The notes under the pieces were generated by a model. It had not been told where the DNA came from. It saw nothing but the letters and a program-made list of their open reading frames with translations, and ran no database searches. From NCBI GenBank assembly GCA_905221605.1, contig CAJNDS010002342.1, positions 62,001 to 126,000 on the forward strand: a stretch of 64,000 nt of DNA, read 5' to 3'. The DNA comes from Symbiodinium natans (lineage: Eukaryota; Sar; Dinophyceae; Suessiales; Symbiodiniaceae). Shown here one piece after another: positions 30,368-41,582 of the stretch. The position numbers and the translations under genes were made by a program. Position 1 is the stretch's first letter. Each line of letters starts with the position of its first letter.

Positions 30368-30723
30368 GGTTTAGGGTTTAGGGCTTAGGGCTTAGGGTTT
30401 AGGGTTTAGGGTTTCAGGGGTGTGGCGGTTTAGGGTCTAGGGGTGTTGGGGCTTACTGGTTTAGGGGTTTAGGGGTTGGGGGGTTCAGCGGTTAGGGGGT
30501 TAGGGGCTTAGGGGTTTTGGGGCTTTAGGGTTTAGGGGTTCAAGGGTGTAGGGGCTTGGGGGTTAGGGGTTTGAAGGTTTCGGGGATTAGGGGTTCACCC
30601 CGAAAGTCCAATGCCCAAATCGCTTTGTGATCTTGTGGGCGCTTGAGCTACCGAAACTTGCAGCGAAGTCTTAGAGTGCAGAGTTGGAGGCCCTAAGCCC
30701 TAAACCCTAAACCTCTTCTAAAG

Positions 30724-30960
30724 AAGCTCTGAAGCGAATGGTGTTCGTAGTCCGGTCGCCGAAGCGGTAGGCAATCCCATACTACTTCAAAGAGAACAGC
30801 CAAAAGATACTTCCAACACTGTAGACAGGACTTAGACCGCTCTCTCCACATTTGGGCCACGTAAGATATGCTAGCCAGGGCGTTCTGGGAACTTTCTTCA
30901 GAGCAGGCGGAATGCTCGCTGAGCACACGCTCAAGGCCGCAGCAAAAGCCATCCTCCCAA
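30724..30960. CDS. Coding-like region, strand uncertain
   Basis: Minus frame SEHSACSEESSQNALASISY then VAQMWRERSKSCLQCWKYLL; plus frame GVLGTFFRAGGMLAEHTLKA. Neither can be preferred. Confidence 0.25.
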
Positions 30961-31179
30961 AGCCCCAAAACCTTAAACTTAGCCGCAAAACCCGAGGGCC
31001 TGCAACCCTGAACCCTAAACCCCAAACCCCTAAGCCTCCAAGCCCTAAACTCCCTAAACCCCAAACCCTAAGCCCCAAACCCTAAGCCCCAAACCCAAAA
31101 CCCCAACCCTAAACCCTAAACCCTAAACCCTAAACCCTAAACCCTAAACCCTAAACCATAAACCCCCCGAAACCCTCAG

Positions 31180-31260
31180 CAAGCCTGCAAGGCTCTGGGG
31201 GAGGATGCCCCAGACTGCGCGGCTCGCATCATCGACGCCGTGGCGAAGACATGCCGGCAG
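31180..31260 (+). CDS. Internal exon, phase 0
   Basis: 81 bp, exactly 27 codons, between ccctcag and gtgcga. Reads QACKALGEDAPDCAARIIDA then VAKTCRQ. Helical composition. A CCCTAAA array ends 20 bases upstream. One of the clearest exons in the window; family unknown. Confidence 0.6.
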
Positions 31261-31336
31261 GTGCGAGGAGCTCCGGACCTGCGGGGTTTTTTTGCGGGGG
31301 TTTTAGGGGGGGTTTTAGGGGGTTTAAGGGGGGTTT

Positions 31337-31568
31337 TAATCCCTTCCCCCTAATACTAAAACCCCCCCTAATTTTAAATAAGATTTTCCCCGGACCCCCC
31401 CGGCAGCCAGCCCAATACTAAACCTGTTTGAGAATTAGGGGGGGGGGGGGTTGAGGGCCTTCGCCCTTGAGTTCTTGAGTTGAGCCATTATTAGGTTTCG
31501 GAATTCAGGTTTTAGGATTTAGACCCCCCCTAATTTAAATATTTTTCGGGCCCAGACGAATTTCAGAA

Positions 31569-31604
<36 letters not shown>

Positions 31605-31627
31605 TTAGTATTAGGGGGAAGGGATTA
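31337..31627. mobile_element. Terminal-inverted-repeat element, 291 bp
   Basis: The left end, taatcccttccccctaatac followed by taaaaccccccc, is the exact reverse complement of the right end at about 31596-31627 (about 32-bp arms). The inside holds a second inverted pair around aattttaaat and atttaaatatt. No ORF of note; MITE-like. A long G run sits inside the right arm. Confidence 0.65.
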
Positions 31628-31795
31628 GGGTGCTTTTAAGTGGGGCGTTTCAAGTAGGGGGGTATAGGTGACTGTAGCGGGCTGACTATGGGGGGGTTAC
31701 GGCGTTTCGGGCCTTTTAGCATTCGGGGTGTAGGATTTTGCAATGTCAGGGTCGGAGGTTGCTTAGAGTGTGCGTAAAAAAGGCGCTGACCGTAG

Positions 31796-32071
31796 AATCT
31801 GGACCAGCTGAAGGTGGTCTCTGATGCTTATCAGATTCGTATGAAGTTTCTCAGTGCAGGGTCAAGAGTCCGAAAGGCAGACGAGCAGAATGGGCCGCAT
31901 TTCCTTCGGTCTTGCCTCCTCTCCCCTGCAGCCCTTTGTGTTGCTTGGTCATTGACGTTTTTGCTTGCTGTTGCTAGATCTGTGTGTGCTAGCTCCTCGC
32001 GTGCTTATGCTTCTCATGTGGTCAATATGCCCGTTGTTACTTTTTTCGTCCCAGCAAACCCTAAACCCTGA
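31796..32071 (+). CDS. Exon candidate, coiled-coil start then hydrophobic
   Basis: Acceptor accgtag ends at 31795. Frame NLDQLKVVSDAYQIRMKFLS AG; the exon may end at gtcaag (31861). The frame stays open to 32071 through a hydrophobic stretch (CVAWSLTFLLAVARSVCASS) into a CCCTAAA array. Confidence 0.45.
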   Translation, partial: NLDQLKVVSDAYQIRMKFLSAGSRVRKADEQNGPHFLRSCLLSPAALCVAWSLTFLLAVARSVCASSSRAYASHVVNMPVVTFFVPANPKP

Positions 32072-32113
32072 ACCCTGAACCCTAAACCCTAAACCCTAAA
32101 CCCCTCTTGAAGT

Positions 32114-32254
32114 ATGTGCGCCTCGGAAGTCTCGGCAGCAAGCTGGGAGGTCTCGGAGACTCCGGAGCTCATGCGTGCAGCGCAACTCGCCGGCAGCTTC
32201 GCCAGAGACCCCTTGAGCCCCAAGCCCCCTGCGCCGGTCAAACCTAAACCCTAA
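32114..32254 (+). CDS. Candidate first exon
   Basis: ATG 32114 with frame MCASEVSAASWEVSETPELM then RAAQLAGSFARDPLSPKPPA. Stop made by the CCCTAAA array. Good composition; product unknown. Confidence 0.45.
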   Translation: MCASEVSAASWEVSETPELMRAAQLAGSFARDPLSPKPPAPVKPKP

Positions 32255-32345
32255 ACCCTAAACCCTAAACCCTAAACCCTAAACCCTAAACCCTAAACCC
32301 TAAACCCTAAACCCTAAACCCTAAACCCTAAACCCTAAACCCTAC
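32240..32345 (+). repeat. CCCTAAA array
   Basis: About 15 perfect units directly after the exon at 32114, one of the exceptions to the G-strand-after-exon rule. Confidence 0.95.
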
Positions 32346-33074
32346 TAATCATGGCATACAAGGGTGTTTTTTTCAGGGGGGTGCCCTTCTAGGGGCCCAT
32401 GCGAAGGGACCATGTAGCTACCCTAAGGCCCGAAGAGACGCTCTCCAAACCTACAGCACCCTCTACATGTTGGGGGGGAGGGGGGGCTGAACGTTCGAAC
32501 ACTCTTGGCGGAGGGCTTCAGGGCAGAAGGTTTTGGGCGCCCTAAACCCTAAACCCTCAAAGCCACAACCCGCAAAAACTCTTAAGATTTTTGTACCCAA
32601 AAGCCTTAAAACCCCAAAGCCCAAAGCCGACAGCCCTAAACCTCGAAACCCTAAAGCACTGAGCCTTAAAACCTAAACCCTTAACTCCTCTAAAGCCCTA
32701 CAACCCTAAAGTCCTAAAACTCTAAAACCCTGTGAAACCCTAAGCTCTTAAGCCCGAAAAGCCCGAAAGACCCAAACCCTAAACTGCAGTCCTTGGAGAT
32801 CAGCTTAGGGTTTAGGGTTCGGGTTTAGGGTTTAGGGATTCGGGTTTCGGGTTTAGGGATTAGGGTTTCGGGTTTAGGGTTTAGAGGGCTTTCGGGGCTT
32901 TTGGGGCTTTCGGTGCTTTTAGGGCTTTCGGGGGTTTTGAGGGTTTTTGGGCTCAGGAGGGCTTTTGCTGTAGGGGCTCAGGGAAAAGCGAGGGCTAAAC
33001 ACTTTTGAACCCTAAACCTTCCTCAAACTTCAACCCTGAGCCCTAGACCTGAAACTCAACCCCCGGGCCTCGCA

Positions 33075-33120
33075 AAGTGGAGGTTCACAGACCCTTTGGA
33101 GGAGCTGAGGCGCCATCATG
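33075..33120 (+). CDS. Micro-exon candidate
   Basis: Frame KWRFTDPLEELRRHH ends at ATG followed by gtgggt, from which a TTTAGGG array grows. Left boundary not fixed. Confidence 0.38.
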
Positions 33121-33854
33121 GTGGGTTTAGGGTTTACGGTTTACGGTTTAGGGTTTAGGGTTTAGGGTTTTGGGTTCAGGGTTCAGGGTTTAGGGTTGGG
33201 GGGTGGGGGTGGGCTTGTGCGGCGAGGCTCTTCAGGGCTTCAGGTGTTCAAGGGGCTTCCATGGGCTTAGCGCATCCTTAAGAGCCTTGAGCTCATAGGC
33301 ATGACAATTCCCCAGTAGAGCGGGCTCACATTCCCCCGTCACACAAAAGGCCGGCACCTTCTCTGTTTGGCGGGAAAACCAAAAGCCCACAGCCTGCTTG
33401 AGGACTTTGGGAACTCCCTGTTGAGTTTCAGCACTTTGGGGCTCGGATGCCTGCAAGCCAGAGAAGCAGCATCCAGAGAGCCCTGGTAGTTGCTTTGGTG
33501 TTTACGCGGCAAGGCTCGGAGGGCCCCCCCCCCCCGCGCCCCGCCAGACGGTAAAGCGCAGCCTCTTGGCCCAAACCCGGACACCCTTAACAGAAGCCCC
33601 AAACCACCAAGCTTTCAATTCAGACCCAAACCTGCAACCCTGCTCCTCAAATCTAAACCCCAAAGTACCAACAAGCCCCCTCAAAAACCCAAAACCCAAA
33701 ACCCGAAGCCCAAAAGCCAAAAGCCTAAACTCAAAATCCAACACCCAAAGCCCGAAACCCAAAAGCCAAAACCCAAAGGCAAAGCCCTAAGCCCAGAACC
33801 CCAAACCACAAACCCTAAACCGTAAAGCCCTCAAGCAAAGACAGGCCAGGAGAC

Positions 33855-34165
33855 CCCAAACCCTAAACCCTAAACCCTAAACCCTAAATCCTAAACCCTA
33901 AACCCTAAATCCTAAACCCTAAACCCTGAACCCTAAACCCTAAACCCTAAACCCTGAACCCTAAACCCTAAACCCTAAACTTAAACCCTAAACCCTAAAC
34001 CCTGAACCCTAAACCCTAAACCCTAAACCCGAAACCCTAAACCCTAAACCCTAAACCCCAAACCCTAAACCCTAAACCCTAAACCCTAAACCCTAAACCT
34101 TAAACCCTAAACCCTAAACCCTAAACCCTAAACCCTAAACCCTAACCCCTAAACCCCAAAAACGC
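33855..34165 (+). repeat. Long CCCTAAA array
   Basis: About 44 units with scattered CCCTGAA and CCCTAAAT variants. The preceding 33600-33850 is a looser CCCAAAA/GCCCAAA tract. Confidence 0.95.
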
Positions 34166-34267
34166 GCGGCCAGGAAGGCAGGACAGGAGCCCCACATGCA
34201 GCTGGCCAGCCGCGCGGAGTACTCGGCGCCCTGGGCTGCGGTTCTTGCGGCTTTCTTGCGGGTTTAG
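34160..34267 (+). CDS. Exon between C-strand and G-strand arrays
   Basis: Frame KRAARKAGQEPHMQLASRAE then YSAPWAAVLAAFLRV. The TAG comes from the TTTAGGG array, so a donor at GTTTAGGG (34262) is equally likely. Confidence 0.48.
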   Translation, partial: KRAARKAGQEPHMQLASRAEYSAPWAAVLAAFLRV

Positions 34268-34379
34268 GGTTTAGGGTTCAGGGTTTTTAGGGGGTTTAGA
34301 GGCTTTAGCGGGTTTAGAGGGAGGGGGGGGGTTTAGAGGGGGGGGCTTAGGGGGAGGGGTTTGGGGGGGTTTAGGGTTG

Positions 34380-35008
34380 CAATAGTCCTGAGCCACCATA
34401 TCAGGCTTCGTTCGGGTAGGGCAGCTCCGCCCCAAAACTATCACGGAAGCCTGGGGCTCGAATGCTTTGGGGTTTAGGCTTTGGGGGTTCAGCGCTCACC
34501 GGGGGGGTTCAGAGATTCAGGGGTTTGTGTTATTGGTACTTTTTGGATTTATTGCAATTCCTTCTCTAGTAGTGTTTATCATTGTTAAGAGTTCTTTTTT
34601 TGTAGGGGTGGGGGAAGGAGGGGCGCGGTGTATTGTAACAATCGTAATGGTGCTGTTTTGGTTTTTGGGATCACACCTTTAGTTAGGGGGGTTTCGGGCT
34701 CAAAGTTTTTGGTGTTTAGCGGTTTAGATTTTGTTTAGTATGGGGGGTTAGAGCCTAGAGCGGTTTAGGCGCAGGATTCTTTGGGTTCAGAATTTTTCAT
34801 GCTTATCTTGGCCGTACTTAGCTTCTGAGCCTTCTGTCTGCCCATGTGTGCAAACAAGAACAGTCAGGGTGTGTATGACATCCTTCACTTACACCTTCCA
34901 GGGGTCTTTGTATACGTTAAATGGGTTCTTGTATACCTTCTTTAAGGGGTTTAGGGTTTAGGGTTTTGTATACCTTCCTTAAGGGCTCGCGTTTGCCTTC
35001 TGCCTCAG
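34380..35008. other. Unique, partly AT-rich DNA, no supported gene
   Basis: T-rich stretch 34530-34600. Would be the intron leading to the exon at 35009. A 71-codon hydrophobic ORF (34467-34682) is not supported by splice sites. Confidence 0.3.
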
Positions 35009-35059
35009 AAGGTCGAGGGAAAGCAGCTGATGAGCGGCTACGCCACCTTCAATGGCGAG
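35009..35059 (+). CDS. Internal micro-exon, phase 0
   Basis: 51 bp, 17 codons, between tgcctcag and gtgagc: KVEGKQLMSGYATFNGE. Both splice sites are canonical. Very likely a real exon; family unknown. Confidence 0.6.
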
Positions 35060-35770
35060 GTGAGCCTGTTGTAGCACGCCAGGGGCGAGAACCCTAAACT
35101 CTCAAACCTGGGCCCCAAGCCCTAAACCCGAATGGGGCGTCGGGATCTAGGGTTCAGGGTCTAGGGTCTGGGCTTTGTGCTCAGGGGTGGAGGGTTTGTC
35201 TAGGGAGCGGGGTTTCGGGATGTCATGCCTGAGTCGAAGCCTGAACCCTGGGCCACGAAGCTGACAAGGATGCAGAGCTTGGGGGGTCTTCTGCAGCTGA
35301 AGGAGCTTGAGGGCTTAAGGTCAGGCTTTCAGCAGCACTTTGCACACCCCCCAGCCCGAAAGGGCAGATCCTGCCTAGAGTTTCCTTTTAGGTGTTTTGT
35401 TCGCTCAGATAGTTTCAGGGAATATTCAACATGATCTTATATTCATTGTGGCTCTAGGGGGAGTCTGGAAGCCAGCGGGGCTGCTGTTGGGTGTGGGGGT
35501 GTAGGATCTTCAAGACTCTCAAACCCCCCAACCCCCCTAAATCCTCAAAAGCCGCAGTCCCCACACCCATACATCCTGAACCCCTCAGCCCGGAAAACCC
35601 CGGGCGCCCACCTGAACCCTACAAACCCAACCCCCTTCCTCCCAAGTAAGGATGGAGGCTTGTCCGGGTAGGGTTTCGATTTTAGGATTTAGGGTTCGGT
35701 TGCGCGGAGGCGTGGATGGGAACAAAATCCCAAGAAGCTCTCGTCCAACTGTTGAGCCAACCCTGTACCT
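35060..35770. other. Mixed unique DNA, one weak ORF
   Basis: A 69-codon plus ORF (35225-35434; SLGGLLQLKELEGLRSGFQQ) could contain an exon. Nothing else supported. Confidence 0.28.
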
Positions 35771-36097
35771 CAAGCCCTAAACCCGAAACCCTAAAACCTA
35801 AACGAGACAGCGGCTTGGCTACATCCCGCCCACCTCCGACCCCAAACTTTTAAACCCTAAACCCCCAAGCCCTGTAAACCCTAAACCCTACCACCCCCCC
35901 CCCCCCGTCCCCCCAAGCTCCAAATTTGGAACCCTTAGACTCCTGAACCCTGAACCCTAGAACCCTAAACCCTAAACACCAACCCTAGAACCACAAGCCC
36001 TGGAGCTCCTAAAGAATCTTCACCCCCCCTGAATCCTAAAACCCTAAACCCTAAACCCCCCCCAAGCTCTAAGCCCCAAGCTCTAAGACCGCAACCT

Positions 36098-36160
36098 TCT
36101 GCGGAGGTCCTGAAGGTGGGTAGGACGGTCTCGGCCGTAATGTCCCTTGGTGCCTTTTGA
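36098..36160 (+). CDS. Terminal exon, short
   Basis: Frame SAEVLKVGRTVSAVMSLGAF to TGA 36158-36160 in unique DNA. C-rich array on the left (35770-36070), TTTAGGG array (36165-36340) on the right. Confidence 0.45.
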   Translation, partial: SAEVLKVGRTVSAVMSLGAF

Positions 36161-36164
36161 GGAG

Positions 36165-36340
36165 TTCAGGGTTTAGGGTTCAGGGTTTAGGGTTTAGGGT
36201 CCAGTTTAGGGTTTAGGGTTTAGGGTTTAGGGGTTAGGGTTTAGGGTTTAGGGGTTAGGGTTTAGGGTTTCGGGTTTAGGGTTTAGGGTTAGGGTTTAGG
36301 GTTTAGGGGTTAGGGTTTAGGGTTTAGGGTTTGGGTTACA
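36165..36340 (+). repeat. TTTAGGG / TTAGGGG mixed array
   Basis: Heptamers interleaved with GGGGTTAGGG units, repeated in the same pattern about three times. Confidence 0.92.
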
Positions 36341-36509
36341 AGCCCAAGCCTTAGAAAACCGGAGCCTATACATTGACAAGCCCAACAACCCTAAAGCCTG
36401 GAAGGCAAACACCCGAAACCCTGAGCACTGAAACCTAAGCCCTGAACCCTAGAACCTTAAAGCCTGAAGCCTAAAAACCCGAAATCCCCGGAAAAAAAGA
36501 ACATGTTTT

Positions 36510-37167
36510 TTGGGATTCTTGGGCCCGTCAGGGTCTGAGCCCAAAAACCTTGAAGGAGAAGCTTGTTTACTTCCCCTCATGACTGCGTGGGGTTCTTGTG
36601 ATTGCTTTGGCTGGCACCTCCCCGCCCCACCAAGATCGACGCATGAGACACCTGAGACATCGCTGTTACAAGAAGTCGAGCTCGCTGGGGGTCAACACCC
36701 TCTCAAAGCCTCGCTGTGGCCGAGGTTTCGGCTCCTTTTAGGGGGACTTGCTTCACGCGTGTGTGTTTTTTTCAGACTGCGCCTTGTGGGGTTGCTTGTG
36801 GAAGAGGCAGGTGCAGGAGTACGGAGGTGTGTTTTTTGTTGTCCTCCTTCGTGCAGCTGTTCCAGGCATGGTTCCTGCGTGGTCTTCTTGACCGTCTTGA
36901 CCACTTCTAGCAGAGAAGGCAAGCGCCAGCGAGAGTGGCAAGCTCAGAGCTCGCGGTCCTACGAAGCCATGATGCGTGACAATGGTGGGATCCTCTACCG
37001 TCCTGGTCAAAAGCGTCACCTTCCACTGGTCAAAGTTAGACGGGTCCGGTGTGTCGGCGGGAATGACTGCTTTTCGAGCCACACTGGAGCATGCGTGGAA
37101 TTACAGTCCAACTGAGCGTGGTGCACTGGTTCTGGATGCTGAGGATGGGCGCCGGATGGCGCCGGCG
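36510..37167 (+). CDS. Longest non-repeat plus ORF region; probably several exons
   Basis: A 201-codon frame runs 36510-37115, including SREGKRQREWQAQSSRSYEA after a ttctag at about 36904-36910. An overlapping frame (36976-37170) reads VKSVTFHWSKLDGSGVSAGM, then EHAWNYSPTERGALVLDAED, and ends at a canonical donor gtgagtc (37168). A minus ORF also overlaps. The second frame with its donor is the most convincing piece. Product unknown. Confidence 0.4.
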
Positions 37168-37590
37168 TGAGTCCTCGAGAGGCTATCCAGCACGGCCTTT
37201 GCCTTGCAAGCGTGCACATGATGGTGCTTGCCGCAGGTTAAAATGAACGAGGCGATGACGGAGCACGTTAACCCCACGAGCAAGCACGTGCGAACACATC
37301 CGCGCACACCGACCGACGCGTGTCGCCCTTCCCTTCTCCCGATCTGGCAGGCCAGAAAGAATGGACATGTGAGGTTGTACGGTCCTTTAATTCCTTTTGG
37401 GACGGGGGTTTAGGGTTTTAGGGTTTGCTGTTTGAGGGTTCATCTTCAGGGTGTACTATGGGCATGTATCCTGGGTGTTCTCACCCCCTAAGCTCAAGGA
37501 CTCGAAGGCTCTACAACATTGACGCCCGCACCTTGTCAACCCGAAGCCCCCAACCCTGGACCCCCAAACTGACTAATTTCCAAGCCCTAC
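37168..37590. other. Unique DNA, no supported exon
   Basis: Probably intron after the donor at 37168. Small TTTAGGG patch near 37408. Confidence 0.3.
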
Positions 37591-38283
37591 ACCCTCAATC
37601 CTAAACCTTTAACACCCTAAACCCTAATCCCTAAACCCGAAACCCGAAACCCTAAACCCTAAACCCTAAACCCTCCTAAACCCTAAACCTCTCTGAAACT
37701 CCAAATGGTGCCCCTCCGGGTCCGAGGCCCCTCCTGGCGCTTGCTGGCGCCCAGGTCTGCGCCCAAGGGTTTGGGGGTGAACTGCTGAAGACATGATCCA
37801 AATCATGAGGATTAGGGTTTAGGGTTTAGGGTTTGGGGTTTAGGGTTTAGGGTTTAGGGTTTAGGGTTTAGGGTTTAGGGTGTTTTGGCCGTTCTTAGGG
37901 CTGTTAAGGGCGCCCCGTCAAGACCTGGCCTGCCAAAATGCCTCGTGTGCCACAAGTAAGGAGTCTCACATATTTTTCAGCCTTCGAGCCCATTTGAACC
38001 AGGGGTGGAATGGCCCAACCCTCAACCCTAAACCCTAAGGCTGTCTATGACAATTCCGAGCCGGGAGCTAGGGGCCTGAGGGGCATTTCAGGGGCCTGAA
38101 GGGGCTTGAATACCCTTAAGAACCCAACGTCTTACATCCTCAAACCCAAAGTCCAGGGAACGCCACGTGCTCAACTGCAAGTGCAGGGTTTAGGGTTTAG
38201 GGTTTAGGGTTTAGGGTTTAGGGTTTAGGGTTTAGGGTTTAGGGTTTAGGGTTTCGGGTTTAGGGTTAAGGGTTTTTGGGGGG

Positions 38284-38370
38284 GCCCAAAGCTCCGAAGC
38301 TCTGCGCTGTGAGGTCGAGCGCGACGGGAAGACGCTGACGGTCATCCCGAAGCAGGCAGAGACCCTTTGG
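38284..38370 (+). CDS. Exon between two G-strand arrays
   Basis: Frame AQSSEALRCEVERDGKTLTV then IPKQAETLW. The ERDGKTLTV string resembles the beta-hairpin found in PDZ-type domains, but the match is too short to assign. Arrays at 38185-38280 and 38375-38510 flank it. Confidence 0.48.
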
Positions 38371-38639
38371 GGCTTTAGGGTTTAGGGCTAGGGTTTAGGG
38401 CTTTAGGGTTTAGGGTTTAGGGTTTGGGGTTTAGGGTTTGGGGTTGAGGGTTTAGGGTTTGGGGTTTAGGGTTTCGGGTTTCGGGTTTCGGGTTTAGGGC
38501 TCAAGGAGTTGGAGGGTTCAATGGGGGGCAGGGGTTTGGAGTTCGAGTTCAAGGCAGAAGTCCTAAGCCTCAGGAGCCTGAAGGTCGAAACCATAGAGCC
38601 CAAACCCTAAACCCAGCTGGGAGTAAACGCTAAATCCTA

Positions 38640-38760
38640 AACCCTAAACTTGCCCTAAACCCTAAACCCTAAACCCTAAACCCTAAACCCTAAACCCTAA
38701 ACCCTAAACCCTAAACCCTAAACCCTAAACCCCAAACCCCAAACCCCAAACCCCAACTCC
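38640..38760 (+). repeat. CCCTAAA to CCCCAAA array
   Basis: Perfect CCCTAAA units shift to CCCCAAA at the right end, then to scattered variants up to 38900. Confidence 0.93.
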
Positions 38761-39076
38761 GAGACCCCAAGCCGTGACCCCTTAATCCGAAACCTAAACC
38801 CCAACCCCTGAACCCTAAATCCTAAAACGTAAACCCCAAGCCCTGAACCCTAAATCCTACAACCTAAACTCAAGCCCTGAACCCTAAATCCTAAACACTG
38901 CAAAGGCTCCGGTCTTGGTCTTGCAGCTGGAGGATGCGGAGCAGGCAACAGGATGTAGTCGTAATGGCCTGTTTTTAAGGCTTCAGCGTTGCAGGGTCCT
39001 TCCAGGGAGTTTAGGGATCTCGAGGGAACTTCGGGAATTTTTAGGGTGTTCAGGGTTTAGGGTTTAGGGTTTAGGG

Positions 39077-39349
39077 TTGCGCGATAAACCCTTCAACCCT
39101 ACCTCCCAGACCCTTGAGGGCCTTTCAACCCGTTGTGGCGATGACAGCCTGGGGGGGCCCGGGGCCCTGACCCAACAGCCCTACCGGAGGGACAGCTTCA
39201 CCCTGCATCGGCATGGCCCCCTCTCTTGCAAGGCGATGCAGGACCCTGATACTAAACTCCCCTTCTATACCTCCCGAAGTCCAAACCCTGCAACCCCAAA
39301 CGCCGTTCAGGTCAAAGCCCCTGTCACTAAAACGTGCGTTCCCCCTTAG
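39077..39349 (+). CDS. Exon candidate, unknown protein
   Basis: Open frame of 90 codons containing LEGLSTRCGDDSLGGPGALT and QPYRRDSFTLHRHGPLSCKA. No firm splice sites. An antisense ORF of 78 codons overlaps. Confidence 0.35.
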   Translation: MRDKPFNPTSQTLEGLSTRCGDDSLGGPGALTQQPYRRDSFTLHRHGPLSCKAMQDPDTKLPFYTSRSPNPATPNAVQVKAPVTKTCVPP

Positions 39350-39719
39350 GTTGCTGTTCAAACCTGCAGTCTAAACGACCAACGGCAGGAAGCAAGGTAG
39401 TATGAGGGCATACATTGCGCATGGTGGAGGTAGTCGCCGGACCGTGCAGGGGGGATAGGATGAGCCAGAAGCCCTAAACCCCAAGCAGCAGACGGTATGA
39501 GTTAGGAGCTCACAGCTCTGAATGCGGATGCGATGTGATGGCCACAACAGGAGGATCGTGAGACCTGGACGCGAAAACGAAGCGAGGGGTCGCTGTCAAA
39601 CACCACCGACCACCACATTCCACGGTTGGATGCAGCTGAGCCCGACTCTGCCAAGAAAACCTCGCGCTAGCACCTTTAATCTGAGTAGCGTGTGGTTGGG
39701 TCGTGCTGCCGGGGTGAAA

Positions 39720-40740
39720 CCCAAGCACCCAAAAACTCAGAAGCCCAAAAACCCAAAAACCCTAGAACCCTAAAACCCCAAAACCCAAAAACCCCAAAAC
39801 CTAAAAACCCAAAAACCCCAAAACCCAAAAACCCAAAAACCCAAAAATCCCAAAACCCCAAAACCCAAAAACCCAAAAACCCCAAAACCCAAACACCCAA
39901 CAACTCAGAAGCCCAAAAATCCCAAAACCCTAGAACCCTAAAACCCCAAAACCCCAAAACCCCAAAACCCCAAAACCCCAGAACCCCAGAACCCCAGAAC
40001 CCCAAAACCCCAAAAACCCAAAACCCCAGAACCCCAAAAACCCAAAACCCCAAAACCCCAAAAACCCAAAAAACCCAAAACCCAAACACCCAAAAACTCA
40101 GAAGCCCAAAAACCCAAAAACCCCAAAACCCAAAACCCCAAAAACCCAAAAACCCAAAAACCCCAAAACCCAAAAACCCAAAAACCCAAAAATCCCAAAA
40201 CCCCAAAACCCAAAAACCCAAAAACCCAGAAACCCCAAAACCCAAACACCCAACAACTCAGAAGCCCAAAAACCCCAAAACCCCAGAACCCTAAAACCCC
40301 AAAACCCCAAAACCCCAAAACCCCAGAACCCCAGAACCCCAGAACCCCAAAACCCCAAACACCCAAAACCCCAGAACCCCAAAAACCCAAAAAACCCCAA
40401 AACCCGAAAGACCCAAAAACCCAAAAAACCCAAAAACCCGAAAGACCCAAAAACCCAAAAAACCCAAAAGCCCAAAAACCCCCAAAAACCCAAAACCCCA
40501 AAACCCAGAAGCCCAAAAACCCCAAAACCCAAACACCCAAAAACCCAAACACCCAAAACCCAAAAACCCAAAAACCCCAAAAACCCAAAAACCCTAGAAC
40601 CCCCAAACCCCAAACAGCCAAAAACCCCAAAACCCAAAAACCCCAAAAACCCAAAAACCCAAAAAACCCAAAAACCCCAAAACCCAAACACCCAAAAACT
40701 CAGAAACCCAAAACTCCAAAAAACCCTAAGAACCCTAAAA
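39720..40740 (+). repeat. 1-kb CCCAAAA / CCCCAAAA array with higher-order structure
   Basis: Units of 7 and 8 bp (CCCAAAA, CCCCAAAA, CCCAAAAA). Perfect runs of CCCCAAAA occur near 39943-39980. A marker word (cacccaaaaactcagaagcc or close variants) recurs near 39725, 39891, 40086, 40244 and 40688, showing longer repeat units. The 189-249-codon ORFs on both strands are shadows. Confidence 0.93.
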
Positions 40741-40978
40741 CCCTAAAGTCCTAAAGTCCGAAAGTCCTGGACCGGCAGGCCACACAGTGGCAGACTCAAC
40801 TGGGTACGGCCTCCAACAGCCAGCCTGATCCGGCTTGGGCCTTGTTAACTTAGGGTTGTTTAGGGTTTAGGGTTTTCGGGTTTAGGGTTTAGGGTTTAGG
40901 GTTCAGGCGTGTTTCTTTCTTTTTTGCCAGCCTGATCCGGCTTGGGCCTTGTTCATTTAGGGTTTTCGGGTTTAGTTT

Positions 40979-41257
40979 TTGTTGGGTGTTTTTTTTCGGG
41001 TTCAGGCGTGTTTCTTGCTTTTTTTTTTTGGGGGGGGGGGGGGGGTGGGGGGGGGGGGGGGGGGGGGGGGTGGGGTGGGTTGTGGTTTTTGGGGTTTGAG
41101 GGTTTTTTTGGGGGGTTTTAGGGCTTGGGTGTGTTTTTGTTGGGAGGTTTGTGTTTGTTGGTTTGGGGTATTTAGTTTTTGGGTTAAAGGGTTTGGGACT
41201 CCCGGAAAGGCGGTCTGGAATCAGGGCGGCGATCTAGGAAGACAATCTACGGGGTAG
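40979..41257. other. G/T-rich low-complexity DNA
   Basis: Contains poly-G runs at about 41030-41070. A 29-bp word (cagcctgatccggcttgggc) occurs twice just upstream, at about 40818 and 40929. No gene supported. Confidence 0.5.
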
Positions 41258-41582
41258 GGGTTCAGGGATCTTAAGGCATAGCTCTTGCCATAGACCCTCC
41301 ACCGTGAACCCCCAAGCAATGACGTCCAACCCTAAACCCTGAACCCTAAACCCTAAACCCTATATATCCTAAACCCTAAACCCTAAACCCCAAACCCCAA
41401 ATTTTAAACCCCAAATCCTACATCCTAAGCCCTAAAACCTTAAGCCGAAAACTCAAACGGAGGGGCTCCAGTGCTGGATCTGAAGTCTGCAAGCCAGACC
41501 CCAAAACCCGAAGCGCTGCCTTTTTTTTCCGGTGGCTCTGTAGTTGTGAGTAGTGTTATACGGGCCATACACTCTTGAAAAA

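Noticed and set aside
39676-40691. ORFs of 189-249 codons on both strands
   Set aside because: They are translations of the CCCAAAA array; Phe/Gly/Leu and Pro/Lys/Asn repeats only.
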